DNA of 64,000 nucleotides, taken from the NCBI GenBank assembly GCA_910585635.1, contig CAJUFE010000009.1, positions 4,619-68,618 of the forward strand. Direction: 5' to 3'. The stretch is from an uncultured Lachnospiraceae bacterium (GTDB lineage Bacteria; Bacillota; Clostridia; Lachnospirales; Lachnospiraceae). The position numbers and the translations under genes are program-made. Each line of letters begins with the position of its first letter. The first letter of the stretch is position 1. The notes beneath the pieces are model-generated. The model was not told the DNA's origin and did not search any database. It was given only the letters and a program-made list of their open reading frames with translations. Positions 52,561 through 60,772 of the stretch are shown one piece after another.

Positions 52561-52941
52561 TTAGCCCGCATCCGTATCAGGAGGGGGCTCCCCACCGGAA
52601 TCAGGTTTGTCAGGCCAGTGGTTATTTTTACTCAGATTCTCAACAGCCGATTTTATACAGTAGGCAAGCACAACCCCGATGATCTCCGTAACCGCCACCT
52701 GGGAAAGGCTTTCTGCAATCTGCGTTTTATCCAGATAGGCAAGGATATAACTGCACCACACCCAGGCAAATCCATTTATCAGGCAGACCCAAATCATTTT
52801 TTTTGTGGTTTCCTGTTTCCTTTTATGGCTTTCTGCCCTTATCCTCCTCCTTCTGGTAGAGCAGATTCTGTTCGCATACAGCATAAGCCAGACTGCTGCC
52901 AAAAAAGACAGTACCGCAATTATCGGGATGATAATTTTCAA
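52561..52941 (-). CDS. Membrane protein, probable holin/lysis accessory
   Basis: 126 residues with three hydrophobic segments (IIIPIIAVLSFLAAVWLML, MIWVCLINGFAWVWCSYIL, VAVTEIIGVVLAYCI), the last followed by a soluble tail with Pro/Asp. The position in the lysis cassette suggests a second holin or regulator of lysis. Confidence 0.7.
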   Translation of the reverse strand: MKIIIPIIAVLSFLAAVWLMLYANRICSTRRRRIRAESHKRKQETTKKMIWVCLINGFAWVWCSYILAYLDKTQIAESLSQVAVTEIIGVVLAYCIKSAVENLSKNNHWPDKPDSGGEPPPDTDAG

Positions 52942-53396
52942 GGTGTTCCCTCCTCTCTATCCGTGTTGCTTTCCTGAAGGAAATCCCTTTTTTTCATGCG
53001 CTCCCTGTAAATCTCACGGATATTCTCAATGGCGAGGACGGCCCGGTTATTAGGATAGTCCGGGTGTGAATCACAGTATTTTTCATAGGCGTCGATTTTT
53101 GCCAGGACTTCGATAAATTCCTCCTTTGTGTGCCGTATGGGGCGGAGCAGCTCATTATTGAAATGCAGGATCTGAGCACGGTGGCCGTCAGCTGTACGCC
53201 TGTCATCCATGTCGATATGCCCGTCCAGCTTCTTCTCTATTCCAGTAAGCCGTTCGGACACTTCCCCATTGATGGCCCTCCCGATCATTCTCCCTACCCA
53301 GCGCCATGGATTGATCTTTACGGGGGCGATCTGTACCATGGTCATTAAGAGCAGAATCACGCCGCCCCCGCTTGCTAAAATCTCCAGTATACTCAT
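52938..53396 (-). CDS. Membrane-anchored phage protein of the lysis region
   Basis: 152 residues. An N-terminal membrane helix (ILASGGGVILLLMTMVQIAPV), then a long soluble, helical part (RLTGIEKKLDGHIDMDDRRT and so on). The layout resembles Firmicutes phage proteins near holins. Overlaps the next gene by 4 bases. Function not known. Confidence 0.7.
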   Translation of the reverse strand: MSILEILASGGGVILLLMTMVQIAPVKINPWRWVGRMIGRAINGEVSERLTGIEKKLDGHIDMDDRRTADGHRAQILHFNNELLRPIRHTKEEFIEVLAKIDAYEKYCDSHPDYPNNRAVLAIENIREIYRERMKKRDFLQESNTDREEGTP

Positions 53397-53420
53397 GTTC
53401 TCCTCCTACGATAAATTTAA

Positions 53421-53440
53421 AGAGGCGCAAACGCGCCTCT
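53421..53440 (-). terminator. Hairpin between the retroelement and lysis genes
   Basis: AGAGGCGC pairs with GCGCCTCT around AAAC; on the minus strand it is followed by TTAAATTT. A weak or partial terminator that could lower read-through from the DGR genes into the lysis cassette. Confidence 0.6.
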
Positions 53441-53451
53441 CTGTGCCGGTT

Positions 53452-53685
53452 TTATTCAGTTTCCTCTGCTTCCTGCAATTCATTGATCTTATCCCGGATG
53501 AGCTGCCGATTCTGCATAAGTTCATCCACACCATAAGGATCCGTTGCTTCGGTGAGCCGAGCCTCATAGATCTTCATTACCTTCCAGTCTCCGACAGGGC
53601 TCTCCTGCGAAGAAAGAAGGCTTTTCAGGAATGTGATCCGGTCTGCATTTGTTTCAAGTGAGTTATAAATCTTTTTGTAATCCAT
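53452..53685 (-). CDS. Small helical phage protein after the reverse transcriptase
   Basis: 77 residues, MDYKKIYNSLETNADRITFL, with helical charged sequence throughout. It starts one base after the reverse transcriptase stop, so it is co-expressed. Function unknown; a part in the DGR cannot be excluded. Confidence 0.7.
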   Translation of the reverse strand: MDYKKIYNSLETNADRITFLKSLLSSQESPVGDWKVMKIYEARLTEATDPYGVDELMQNRQLIRDKINELQEAEETE

Positions 53686-53686
53686 G

Positions 53687-54823
53687 CTAAAATCCTCCTA
53701 ATTCTTTTGCTGCTACTTTATCCAGTTCTCCGATTGTCCGGTAGCTGTCATAGTGCCTTGTTGCGTTTCCGCGCCAGCTCCGGTAAGCATTTGCCGCTTC
53801 CTCCTTCGGAAGGATGCCGGCCTCCACCAAGCGCCCGTATGCTTTGAGCCTTGTCCTTTCCCTGACAACTGCATCGTGGCTCAGGTTCCTTATCAGCTGC
53901 CCGTCATCTGTCAGGATATACTTCACCTTCAGCCACACAAACGGCTTATTCAGAGGGCATATCCTAGTTTTCCTCTCATTCACAAACAATCCATACTCCC
54001 GGTATTTTTGTTTGTAAATTGCCTCATACTCCATAAGTTCTTCGCGAGAGTCACCAACGATGTGGGTATCATCCATATATCTCCCATACGGCCCCACACC
54101 CAGGACGATTTTGAAATAATTATCTATTTCGTGCGGATAATAGACGCCGCCACTCTGGGATGTCTCTGACCCGATATTGCAGGACTTGGCTAAAAGTTTT
54201 TCACGAGGGCCTTTGTATCCCACATGCTCCAGGGAATTATATATAACATTCATTGCCCCTGCATATTCTTCATCCGTCATATAGGAAACATCCGGCTGGA
54301 AAGCATCTATGAGGACATCTGTGAGCCACCTCTCATCCTCGGACTGGCAGAACGCATAAAACTGTTCTTTCAGTTGTGAATGAGGGATGTTGTCAAAGAA
54401 TTTCGTATTATCCCCGAAGAACACGAATCCTCCGTTATTTCCTCTGTGCCGGTAATTCTGGTGTATGTGCGTCTCGAACCGGCGTTTTGCAAAATCATTC
54501 CCTCTGTTTTTCAGAGAGGCGCTGTTATCATAGATCACCCTCTTTCGGATTTCCGGCAGAAGTATCTGCTGGTTATGCGCCTTCGCAACAACCCTGTCTA
54601 TTATGGCCGGGGCTTTTACAGGCCGAGTCTTGCCACGTTCCCGTAGCACAAATTCTTTGCACTTTTCCGGCTTATATCTTCTGTGAACGAGGTCCTGTTT
54701 CCTGTCAAATGCCTCCAACATTTCGTTTGCCTCGTATCTCTGGACGCTTGCCTTCCAGTCACTGCCCTCCTTGCAATCATCAAATGAATTGAGAAGGACG
54801 TTCATATCAGCCGCTCTATTCAT
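53687..54823 (-). CDS. Diversity-generating retroelement reverse transcriptase
   Basis: 378 residues from ATG 54823 (AAAGGA 8 bases upstream); an in-frame start at 54895 would add residues without a ribosome site. RT motifs in order: RGKTRPVKAPAIIDRVVAKA, FVFFGDNTKFFDNIPHSQL (first catalytic aspartate region), the DGR-type motif 4 NIGSETSQSGGVYYPHEI (SQ where retroviral enzymes have QG), catalytic box YGRYMDDTHIVGDS, then LFVNERKTRICPL. It copies the template-repeat RNA with errors at adenines and feeds the cDNA into the variable repeat. Directly downstream of the template repeat and Avd-like gene, the canonical cassette order. Confidence 0.95.
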   Translation of the reverse strand: MNRAADMNVLLNSFDDCKEGSDWKASVQRYEANEMLEAFDRKQDLVHRRYKPEKCKEFVLRERGKTRPVKAPAIIDRVVAKAHNQQILLPEIRKRVIYDNSASLKNRGNDFAKRRFETHIHQNYRHRGNNGGFVFFGDNTKFFDNIPHSQLKEQFYAFCQSEDERWLTDVLIDAFQPDVSYMTDEEYAGAMNVIYNSLEHVGYKGPREKLLAKSCNIGSETSQSGGVYYPHEIDNYFKIVLGVGPYGRYMDDTHIVGDSREELMEYEAIYKQKYREYGLFVNERKTRICPLNKPFVWLKVKYILTDDGQLIRNLSHDAVVRERTRLKAYGRLVEAGILPKEEAANAYRSWRGNATRHYDSYRTIGELDKVAAKELGGF

Positions 54824-54895
54824 GCTCTGAATCCTTTCTTTTGGCAGATAAAATGGCACGTCTACAGCAGCAATGGTCGTAACCAGCCACATCAT

Positions 54896-55021
54896 GCCGA
54901 GAAGCGCGTTGCCAACGCAGCTTCCCCGGAATCTTCTTCCGGCTTATTCGCCCGCAGGCAGGTCAAACACTCCTTCCAATCCGCAATCCCGGAGGTTTTT
55001 CCCCTTTATGGGTGCGTTTGA
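54896..55021 (-). ncRNA. Probable structured 3' part of the DGR template RNA
   Basis: Between the template repeat and the RT gene lie two hairpins on the minus strand: CCGGAA-GAAGA-TTCCGG and GCGTTG-GCAACGC flanked by AAGC/GCTT. No coding sequence. In DGRs studied so far the RNA downstream of the template repeat is needed to prime cDNA synthesis, so this is the likely equivalent. Boundaries are approximate. Confidence 0.55.
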
Positions 55022-55139
55022 AATCGAGGACGGACACGATTGACGTTGGAGGCGTTGTTGTTGTTCGGATTTCCGTTACTGTTGACATTGCCGAAATTCG
55101 TGGCTGAACTAACTACGGAGAGCCACCAGTTGAACCGTC
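55022..55139 (-). repeat. DGR template repeat (TR)
   Basis: 118 bases, collinear without gaps with 55916-56033. On the minus strand it is rich in AAC/AAT codons (it would read NSNGNPNNNNASNVNR in the variable part). Every one of the 19 differences from the variable repeat is at an adenine of this template. It lies between the Avd-like gene and the RT gene. Confidence 0.97.
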
Positions 55140-55166
55140 GAAAAACAGTGTTTAACCTATATATCT

Positions 55167-55841
55167 TTAAATCTCTTTATCAAAAGGGATAATGATGCAC
55201 TGCTGGCCGGAGAGGGGACACCCTCCAAACAGCTTCCCTTCCTGCGTTGCTTTTTGAACAAGCTTTGTCAGAACCCTGTTATCAGCGGAACGCACACCTT
55301 TTATCAATGCGATTTCCTTCTTTATCCGTCCCAGGTATGGCTCATACTTATTGGCATCCACAGGAAATGTCTTTCGGATCGTATCGAACTTCGCAGACAG
55401 CTGGTAACAGTTTCCAATAGCCAGGTTCCACAGGCCCCTTCTCTGGCCATATTCCGTGAACATATTCTCCTTTGAGATATAAATACTGTTCGCCGCATAA
55501 ATATTTCGCATGAGGCTGTCCAGAATATCCAAGACTTTTTCCCGGTAATGATCCACGAGCCATTCCGGATACCTTTCGAGTTCCCGGGCTTCTACTGTTG
55601 CGTTGCTTATGATGCTGTCAATGCAGTCTTTATCGTAGGGTTCCATACAATATCGGTTTTCTATTTCCCGCAGTACATCAGCAGACTGTTCATCCAGCTT
55701 TGCATCCCTTATGCGGTTCCGTACTCTGTCCTTTACACCGAAGTCACGGAGCAGCAGCTCCGTGACCTCTTTTTCCAGTTTCAGTGCATTGTGCATAAAT
55801 TCCATAGGGCTTTCGCTCCGCATGTGCTTTGGTACGCTCAT
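55167..55841 (-). CDS. Avd-like DGR accessory variability protein
   Basis: 224 residues from ATG 55841. The C-terminal half resembles Avd four-helix-bundle proteins: NIYAANSIYISKE, RRGLWNLAIGNCYQL, FPVDANKYEPYLGRIKKEIALIKG. The N-terminal ~100 residues (EFMHNALKLEKEVTELLLRDFG) are an extra helical domain, so the protein is longer than the usual ~125. Avd binds the RT and template RNA and is required for mutagenic homing. Placed between target and template repeat. Confidence 0.82.
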   Translation of the reverse strand: MSVPKHMRSESPMEFMHNALKLEKEVTELLLRDFGVKDRVRNRIRDAKLDEQSADVLREIENRYCMEPYDKDCIDSIISNATVEARELERYPEWLVDHYREKVLDILDSLMRNIYAANSIYISKENMFTEYGQRRGLWNLAIGNCYQLSAKFDTIRKTFPVDANKYEPYLGRIKKEIALIKGVRSADNRVLTKLVQKATQEGKLFGGCPLSGQQCIIIPFDKEI

Positions 55842-55902
55842 CAGTGTGTACCTCCTTTCCAACGAGGCTATGCCGCGCATACCGGCCCACAAGGGGCCGG
55901 GA

Positions 55903-56904
55903 TTAGCGGATTACGAAGCGAGGACGGACACGATGGACGTTGGAGGCGTGGGTGTAGGCCGGAGCCCCGGAACCGGTGACAGGGCCGAAAGTCGTGGCTG
56001 AACTAACTACGGAGAGCCACCAGGTGAACCGCCTGCACATCACCCACGGATCCCGGAAAGCAGCAAACTGGTGGGCTACTCCACCCAGATCATATCCGCT
56101 GGAGCTGAACGGACACGCACCGTAAACCTCCAGCTCTGTCATCAGCCTTGCCCGGCAGTCATACCACGCCCAGCTTGTGCTGCACCCCTGCCAGTTTGCA
56201 CCGGCGCCACTCGCATAAGTGGGAACCATGGTGGTTGTCAGCAGTTCCCTCGTGGTTACAAGATGTGTGCTTCCGAACGCACTCTCCAGCGCATTTACGA
56301 CCGCAGGAATGACTGTCTTGTGCATATAGCTTCCTGCGTAGGCATCTGCGGTAGTATTCGTGGCGTTCATATAAGCATCCCCCAGACCGTCCAGGGGTGC
56401 CATCACAAGATGGTTGCCGGTGGTGGGAGTGTCTCCATACCCTTCGAGGCCATTGATCTCCAAGATCACATACTTTGCTTTCTGGGCTGTATACTTTGTT
56501 ACACTGATCGCCGGCGTGTCCCTCTCGATAATATCTCCTGCGAAGATATCGGAAATATCATTATTCGCCAGCTTTGTAAGGATCTCTGCGTACTCATAAT
56601 AGTCCGTCAGGATCTTATGTCGGATAATGCTGTTATGGATGGCCACCTGCGTATGGAAATCATCCCCACAAAACACCTTCACCAATTCCGGTGCCAGGAC
56701 ACTCGCCTTCATCTTCCTTGGTCCGGCAGTCGTGCTGATGATAAACTCATCCCCCTGAGCGGCAAGGCTTAAAAGCTCGGCATATCCGTCATAAAGTTTT
56801 TCGTGGGGGAGCCTTCTCGTTCCTGCTGTGGCATCAACGAGAAAACTGTCGCCTTCCACAAACTTATCATGCGCCGGAAGTTCACTTGTTCTGATAGAAT
56901 CCAT
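55903..56904 (-). CDS. DGR target: variable tail/receptor-binding protein
   Basis: 333 residues. The N-terminal ~80 look like a tail-fibre attachment module (ELPAHDKFVEGDSFLVDATAG). The C-terminal ~150 have the Trp/Gly-rich pattern of DGR C-type-lectin-fold proteins (GCSTSWAWYDCRARLMTELE, FAAFRDPWVM, FTWWLSVVSSAT, ending RVRPRFVIR). The variable repeat encodes the last ~40 residues, where 13 or so surface positions differ from the template-encoded Asn residues. Expected to sit at the tip of the tail and bind host receptors. Confidence 0.93.
   Translation of the reverse strand: MDSIRTSELPAHDKFVEGDSFLVDATAGTRRLPHEKLYDGYAELLSLAAQGDEFIISTTAGPRKMKASVLAPELVKVFCGDDFHTQVAIHNSIIRHKILTDYYEYAEILTKLANNDISDIFAGDIIERDTPAISVTKYTAQKAKYVILEINGLEGYGDTPTTGNHLVMAPLDGLGDAYMNATNTTADAYAGSYMHKTVIPAVVNALESAFGSTHLVTTRELLTTTMVPTYASGAGANWQGCSTSWAWYDCRARLMTELEVYGACPFSSSGYDLGGVAHQFAAFRDPWVMCRRFTWWLSVVSSATTFGPVTGSGAPAYTHASNVHRVRPRFVIR
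55916..56033 (-). repeat. DGR variable repeat (VR)
   Basis: The 118-bp copy of the template repeat at the 3' end of the target gene. The invariant 3' block (CGTGTCCGTCCTCG on the minus strand) is the expected homing-initiation side. Substitutions change A to C (most), G or T only. Confidence 0.97.
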
Positions 56905-56916
56905 AATGTTTCCTCC

Positions 56917-57900
56917 TTATAGTTTTACTGTGGCAAGAATACTCTCACCGTTTTGTGTGCAGAGCGTCTCATTGTCCTGCGTTTGCAGAGTCAATGCGAC
57001 GGAACGGCCAAGAACGATATCTGTTATGGTTTGGAGTTCCCTCAAAGTATAATTTTTAAATGCGAGAAACTCTGAATACGTCACACCCGGTACATTTACG
57101 ACCCCAACAGGAAGTGCAGGGGTATTCCCGTCCAGTAGTGCGAGGCCCGCTTTTATTTCCACTGCGGGGGCATCCTGAGAATAGATACGGAGCTTTCCAT
57201 TCATCGCTTTTGAAGAAGTGCTAATACCGCACGCGCGGGCCGTATCCATACTCGATGAATAGATGGAAAGCAGCGGTATCATATCCTCAAAAATCCCTTC
57301 CACCGGAACATCAACATGGATCATGTTCGGATCCTCGTTAAACCCCGTGTTCCGCACCCAGCCGTCTTTCGGTATCTCAAACTCCACAACAGCCGTCTTT
57401 TTGCTGTAGCCTTTCAGTGTCTGGTTGACCCAGCCCACTGTAGCGATAGCCTCCGGGTCGATAATGGCACTTACAGTATCCACATCACCCACTGCCGCGA
57501 TCAGATCGAACGTAGCGAATTTCCCCACTACGGAGCTTGCCGGGCGGATCCACTCAGGCTCATTCTCCAGGCTCAAATAAGTGTATGGAACCTCGCCTAT
57601 ATCCGGATCTTCTGCATACAGGACAATGCTCGTGATGTAAAACCCTGTCTCCACATCGTCACTCCTGATCTGGATTGTTACCTGGCACTCACCATCAACC
57701 GGGTTTGTCACGTTGGCGATCTTCGCATCCATGACATACTCCGGCGGGCTGTCCATCGTTTTAGGGGTTTTCCCCTCCGGAATGCTCCCTTTTCCGACTG
57801 CTGCCCGAATATAACGCATCTGGCACCGCCCGGCGAGGACTTTCCCGATCAATGCGATCCCAGCAAGGGAACCATAACTCCCATCCTCAAAATTAGACAT
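56917..57900 (-). CDS. Phage tail fibre/collar-type protein
   Basis: 327 residues. N-terminal part with repeated beta-type sequence (SLAGIALIGKVLAGRCQMRYIRAAVGKG, VTIQIRSDDVETGFYITSIVLYAED) like tail-fibre N-terminal domains that dock on the baseplate; the rest is not recognised. It precedes the DGR target in the late operon by 12 bases and probably carries or anchors that protein. Confidence 0.75.
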   Translation of the reverse strand: MSNFEDGSYGSLAGIALIGKVLAGRCQMRYIRAAVGKGSIPEGKTPKTMDSPPEYVMDAKIANVTNPVDGECQVTIQIRSDDVETGFYITSIVLYAEDPDIGEVPYTYLSLENEPEWIRPASSVVGKFATFDLIAAVGDVDTVSAIIDPEAIATVGWVNQTLKGYSKKTAVVEFEIPKDGWVRNTGFNEDPNMIHVDVPVEGIFEDMIPLLSIYSSSMDTARACGISTSSKAMNGKLRIYSQDAPAVEIKAGLALLDGNTPALPVGVVNVPGVTYSEFLAFKNYTLRELQTITDIVLGRSVALTLQTQDNETLCTQNGESILATVKL

Positions 57901-57914
57901 GTCTGTCCCTCCTT

Positions 57915-58676
57915 TTAATCTATTCTTTTGGGTTTCAGATGAACGTTGCAGTAAACACCCCGGAAATCTTCCCGACGATCCGATTGCGATAATTCCACGC
58001 CTGGAGAAGCACCTCTGACATCCGAAACCCGGACGGCTCCCTGTGACAGCTGCACAGGAATCCGGTTGATCCGGCTCTGTATAGCCGGATAACCAGTAGA
58101 GTGCGCGTTCATGTAACAGAAATGGCTTATATTGTATTCCTCCCTGAATGTACGGTAAGTACGGAGATACAGCCGCAGCCCAACCCCCGCCGCCATGATT
58201 CTTTTTATCGCATCAGCAAGCACAAATATCATTTCAAGCTTCTCCGGGGAAAGGATGTCCTGATCCACATACAGGGCTATTTTCGCCGGATAAACTTCCT
58301 CCAGCAGCACTTCTTCCGGCTCCACTTCCATCAGGGAAGATGCGGCCCAGATAACCGTGTCGATATCCCCTCCTGAAAGCTGCGCCATCACCTTTACTTT
58401 TATCGCGAGCCGGTAATACCGGTCATCAGGACTCATCCGTTTTACGCCAAAATTTGCGCCGTATCGGTCAAGGACAGAACCTCTGGCATTGTCTATGTCA
58501 TCCCACAGCTTTACCATTTCCGTCTGCTCCTGAACCGTATCCAGCCCCCAGGCGAGTATCGAAAACAATTTCCCGATATTTGTCTCTATCGGGAGTTCCA
58601 TCTGACGATTGTTGTAGTCCTTTCTGCTGTACGCACTCGTCAATGCATACAGCATTTCGGACAGATAATTCCTCAT
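57915..58676 (-). CDS. Phage tail protein (baseplate, YmfQ/tail protein I-like)
   Basis: 253 residues. DIDNARGSVLDRYGANFGVKRM, DRYYRLAIKVKVMAQLSGGD and the short repeats toward the C-terminus match the tail protein that follows baseplate J in contractile-tail clusters. Overlaps the baseplate J gene by 4 bases. Confidence 0.8.
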   Translation of the reverse strand: MRNYLSEMLYALTSAYSRKDYNNRQMELPIETNIGKLFSILAWGLDTVQEQTEMVKLWDDIDNARGSVLDRYGANFGVKRMSPDDRYYRLAIKVKVMAQLSGGDIDTVIWAASSLMEVEPEEVLLEEVYPAKIALYVDQDILSPEKLEMIFVLADAIKRIMAAGVGLRLYLRTYRTFREEYNISHFCYMNAHSTGYPAIQSRINRIPVQLSQGAVRVSDVRGASPGVELSQSDRREDFRGVYCNVHLKPKRID

Positions 58677-59851
58677 GTCACTGTCACCTTGCTCTCATCC
58701 GTAACGGCTTTTTCTCTGGCGGCGACTACGATATTATCCCAGCCGTATACTTCCCCGTCGGGGCTTAGTTGCAGGTCAAAATCCACAACCCCGGGAACCT
58801 TCAGGACCTCCGTAGGGAGAGTGACGCAGATAACAGATTGGCCGATATTCAGCCCGCCTCTGGTATTCGCTCCTATGTAGGACACAAGGCTCTTTTTTAT
58901 CTGCTCCACTCCGTCTAAGGGGAACACGCTGGAAGTTACCAGGTTGAATACTTTTATCCATATATTCACGGGAGTAGGACGGCTGAATCCTATGTCATGC
59001 GACACCCCAGACGCATCTACAACCCCGACTACGGTGTTTCCAAAAGCCTGTATGCCGGCTGCTTTTCTCCTGAATATCGCTGTTGCGATATCCTCATCAA
59101 GTCCCCCGTATGCAACGATCTCTATAGAATGGGGCGGCAAGCCGGAGGAGCTTTCCGCGTCTGTATCATTTTCTTCTCCGGTCACGGCTATTACCGCCTC
59201 CACATTCTCATATATTTCAGACACTATGGCGTCAATATTCACGCCTCCGGCAAAGTCCACCGACAGGTAATATCTTTCCCTGAACTCTGCATCCGTTTCT
59301 GTGTTCCTTCCGCCTTCAAAAGCTCTTTCATTCGTTACCGTTGCGATTCCCAATTTGGGATTCGTTATAATGCTTACGGAACCCTCCAGAGTGTTTCCAT
59401 CTGGACCAGGAATCACCGCAGACGCAGGAAGCGTCACGCTGCCATTTAAGATGGTTCCAGACCGGAGTGTTATATACTGCATACCCGCTATCGTTTCTGC
59501 GAGATACCCTTCCGGGACACTCGTGCCGTCATCCCCGTAGAAAGTGAGATATCCTACCGCCTTCTGCGCCCCGAGGAGCCTTAATCCTATGGCGCGTCCA
59601 AGATTATATAGGCTGGAGCCGACAGCAGTGTCAATGAAGCGGCTATTATATACGTCCTCTAAAGTGGAAAACAGCAGATTCAACATCCATGCGTATATGC
59701 GCAGGAATATCCCAAGCGGGGATCGGACAGTCATATTCGCTTTAGAGCCGAACAGCTCCCGGGCTTTGTGTTCGAGCGCATCCAGCAGCTCTGCGTATGT
59801 GGGGCGCCGGAACCCGGCATCCGTAAGGCCCCAATCCGATGTTTTTGCCAT
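58673..59851 (-). CDS. Baseplate J-like protein
   Basis: 392 residues of the gpJ family of baseplate wedge proteins: FLRIYAWMLNLLFSTLEDVYNS, VGSSLYNLGRAIGLRLLGAQ, GGRNTETDAEFRERYYLSV, GGVNIDAIVSEIYENVEAV. A marker of contractile tails. Overlaps the next gene by one base. Confidence 0.93.
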   Translation of the reverse strand: MAKTSDWGLTDAGFRRPTYAELLDALEHKARELFGSKANMTVRSPLGIFLRIYAWMLNLLFSTLEDVYNSRFIDTAVGSSLYNLGRAIGLRLLGAQKAVGYLTFYGDDGTSVPEGYLAETIAGMQYITLRSGTILNGSVTLPASAVIPGPDGNTLEGSVSIITNPKLGIATVTNERAFEGGRNTETDAEFRERYYLSVDFAGGVNIDAIVSEIYENVEAVIAVTGEENDTDAESSSGLPPHSIEIVAYGGLDEDIATAIFRRKAAGIQAFGNTVVGVVDASGVSHDIGFSRPTPVNIWIKVFNLVTSSVFPLDGVEQIKKSLVSYIGANTRGGLNIGQSVICVTLPTEVLKVPGVVDFDLQLSPDGEVYGWDNIVVAAREKAVTDESKVTVT

Positions 59852-60225
59852 TATGCTGTCACCCCCAATACTATAGTTTCTCCGTTCACAAGAGTGGCTG
59901 AAAATTCTACGGATATGTTTCTCCGATCATAGGAAACCGTGAGGGTATCGATCCGAGAAATATCCGGCTCCTGTAAAATGGCTTCCCGGATGATCTCCTC
60001 AATCTCATCATTGTCCACGTCATTTTGGTTCAGACCAAATATCCTCTCGTAATCCGTCCCGTGCGTTTCGTCAGCAAAAAATTCCTTCTTCCAAGTCAGG
60101 AGAGCATGGCGGACATTTTGGACTGTGGTATCGGTATCAAATATCTTTTTAAAAGAACCATCCTCATCAAAAACAAGATCCCTGGTTTCCGGGTCGATCA
60201 TCAAAGTCATGTTATCCATATCCAT
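59851..60225 (-). CDS. DUF2634/gp25-like baseplate wedge protein
   Basis: 124 residues. Family pattern TRDLVFDEDGSFKKIFDTDTTVQNVRHALLTWKKEFF (split here), YERIFG and IDTLTVSYDRRNISVEFSA match the XkdS/DUF2634 group that includes T4 gp25-like proteins. A short start at ATG 60219 is also possible. Confidence 0.85.
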   Translation of the reverse strand: MDMDNMTLMIDPETRDLVFDEDGSFKKIFDTDTTVQNVRHALLTWKKEFFADETHGTDYERIFGLNQNDVDNDEIEEIIREAILQEPDISRIDTLTVSYDRRNISVEFSATLVNGETIVLGVTA

Positions 60226-60233
60226 CCTCCCTG

Positions 60234-60758
60234 CTATCCAATAATTCCGCTGGAGACTTTTACAGAACCATCAACTTCCACATCGCCCTTAATCAGTATC
60301 TTCTCTTTTGTGATGGCAACGTATTTCCCCCCGTCCTCCGTAGCAAGGACGATGCTTTCATCAGGAAGCCCAGACACTGTAAAGTTTCCAGGCACTATCG
60401 CCCCAACGAAAATTGCGTCTGAGGAAGAATGGTTCCGCCTGCTTGAAGGGATAGTCTCTTTTCCTCCCATGACACTTCCGTCACTTTCCCTGTCCAGATA
60501 CACCACAACCCCGGTGTCTCCGGCTTTAAACCACGGGCGGAACAGAAATCCTCCGCTTTTGGTGCAAGCTACCGGAATCCCCAATATGGGAGGACTGCTC
60601 TCGTAATTCCCATTTTGCAATCCCTTCGACAGAGGCTGCACATTTACAGTCATCTTAGCAGGGTCAAAAGAAGTGACCTGGACAACTGCCGATACGCATA
60701 TCGACGCAGCAAGTTTTTCATCATGTATCTGCTGATACTTATATTCGTCTAAATGCAT
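60234..60758 (-). CDS. Phage baseplate assembly/spike protein (gpV/Gp138 N-terminal type)
   Basis: 174 residues. VSAVVQVTSFDPAKMTVNVQPL, PILGIPVACTKSGGFLF, KAGDTGVVVYLDRESD and an end with a beta-repeat (ILIKGDVEVDGSVKVSSGI) fit the OB-fold central spike of contractile tails. Confidence 0.85.
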   Translation of the reverse strand: MHLDEYKYQQIHDEKLAASICVSAVVQVTSFDPAKMTVNVQPLSKGLQNGNYESSPPILGIPVACTKSGGFLFRPWFKAGDTGVVVYLDRESDGSVMGGKETIPSSRRNHSSSDAIFVGAIVPGNFTVSGLPDESIVLATEDGGKYVAITKEKILIKGDVEVDGSVKVSSGIIG

Positions 60759-60772
60759 ACATTATCCTCCAA

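Noticed and set aside
53687..54823. Group II intron or retron reverse transcriptase
   Set aside because: No intron RNA domains or maturase/endonuclease domain and no msr/msd-like structure; the adjacent template and variable repeats with adenine-only changes identify a DGR.
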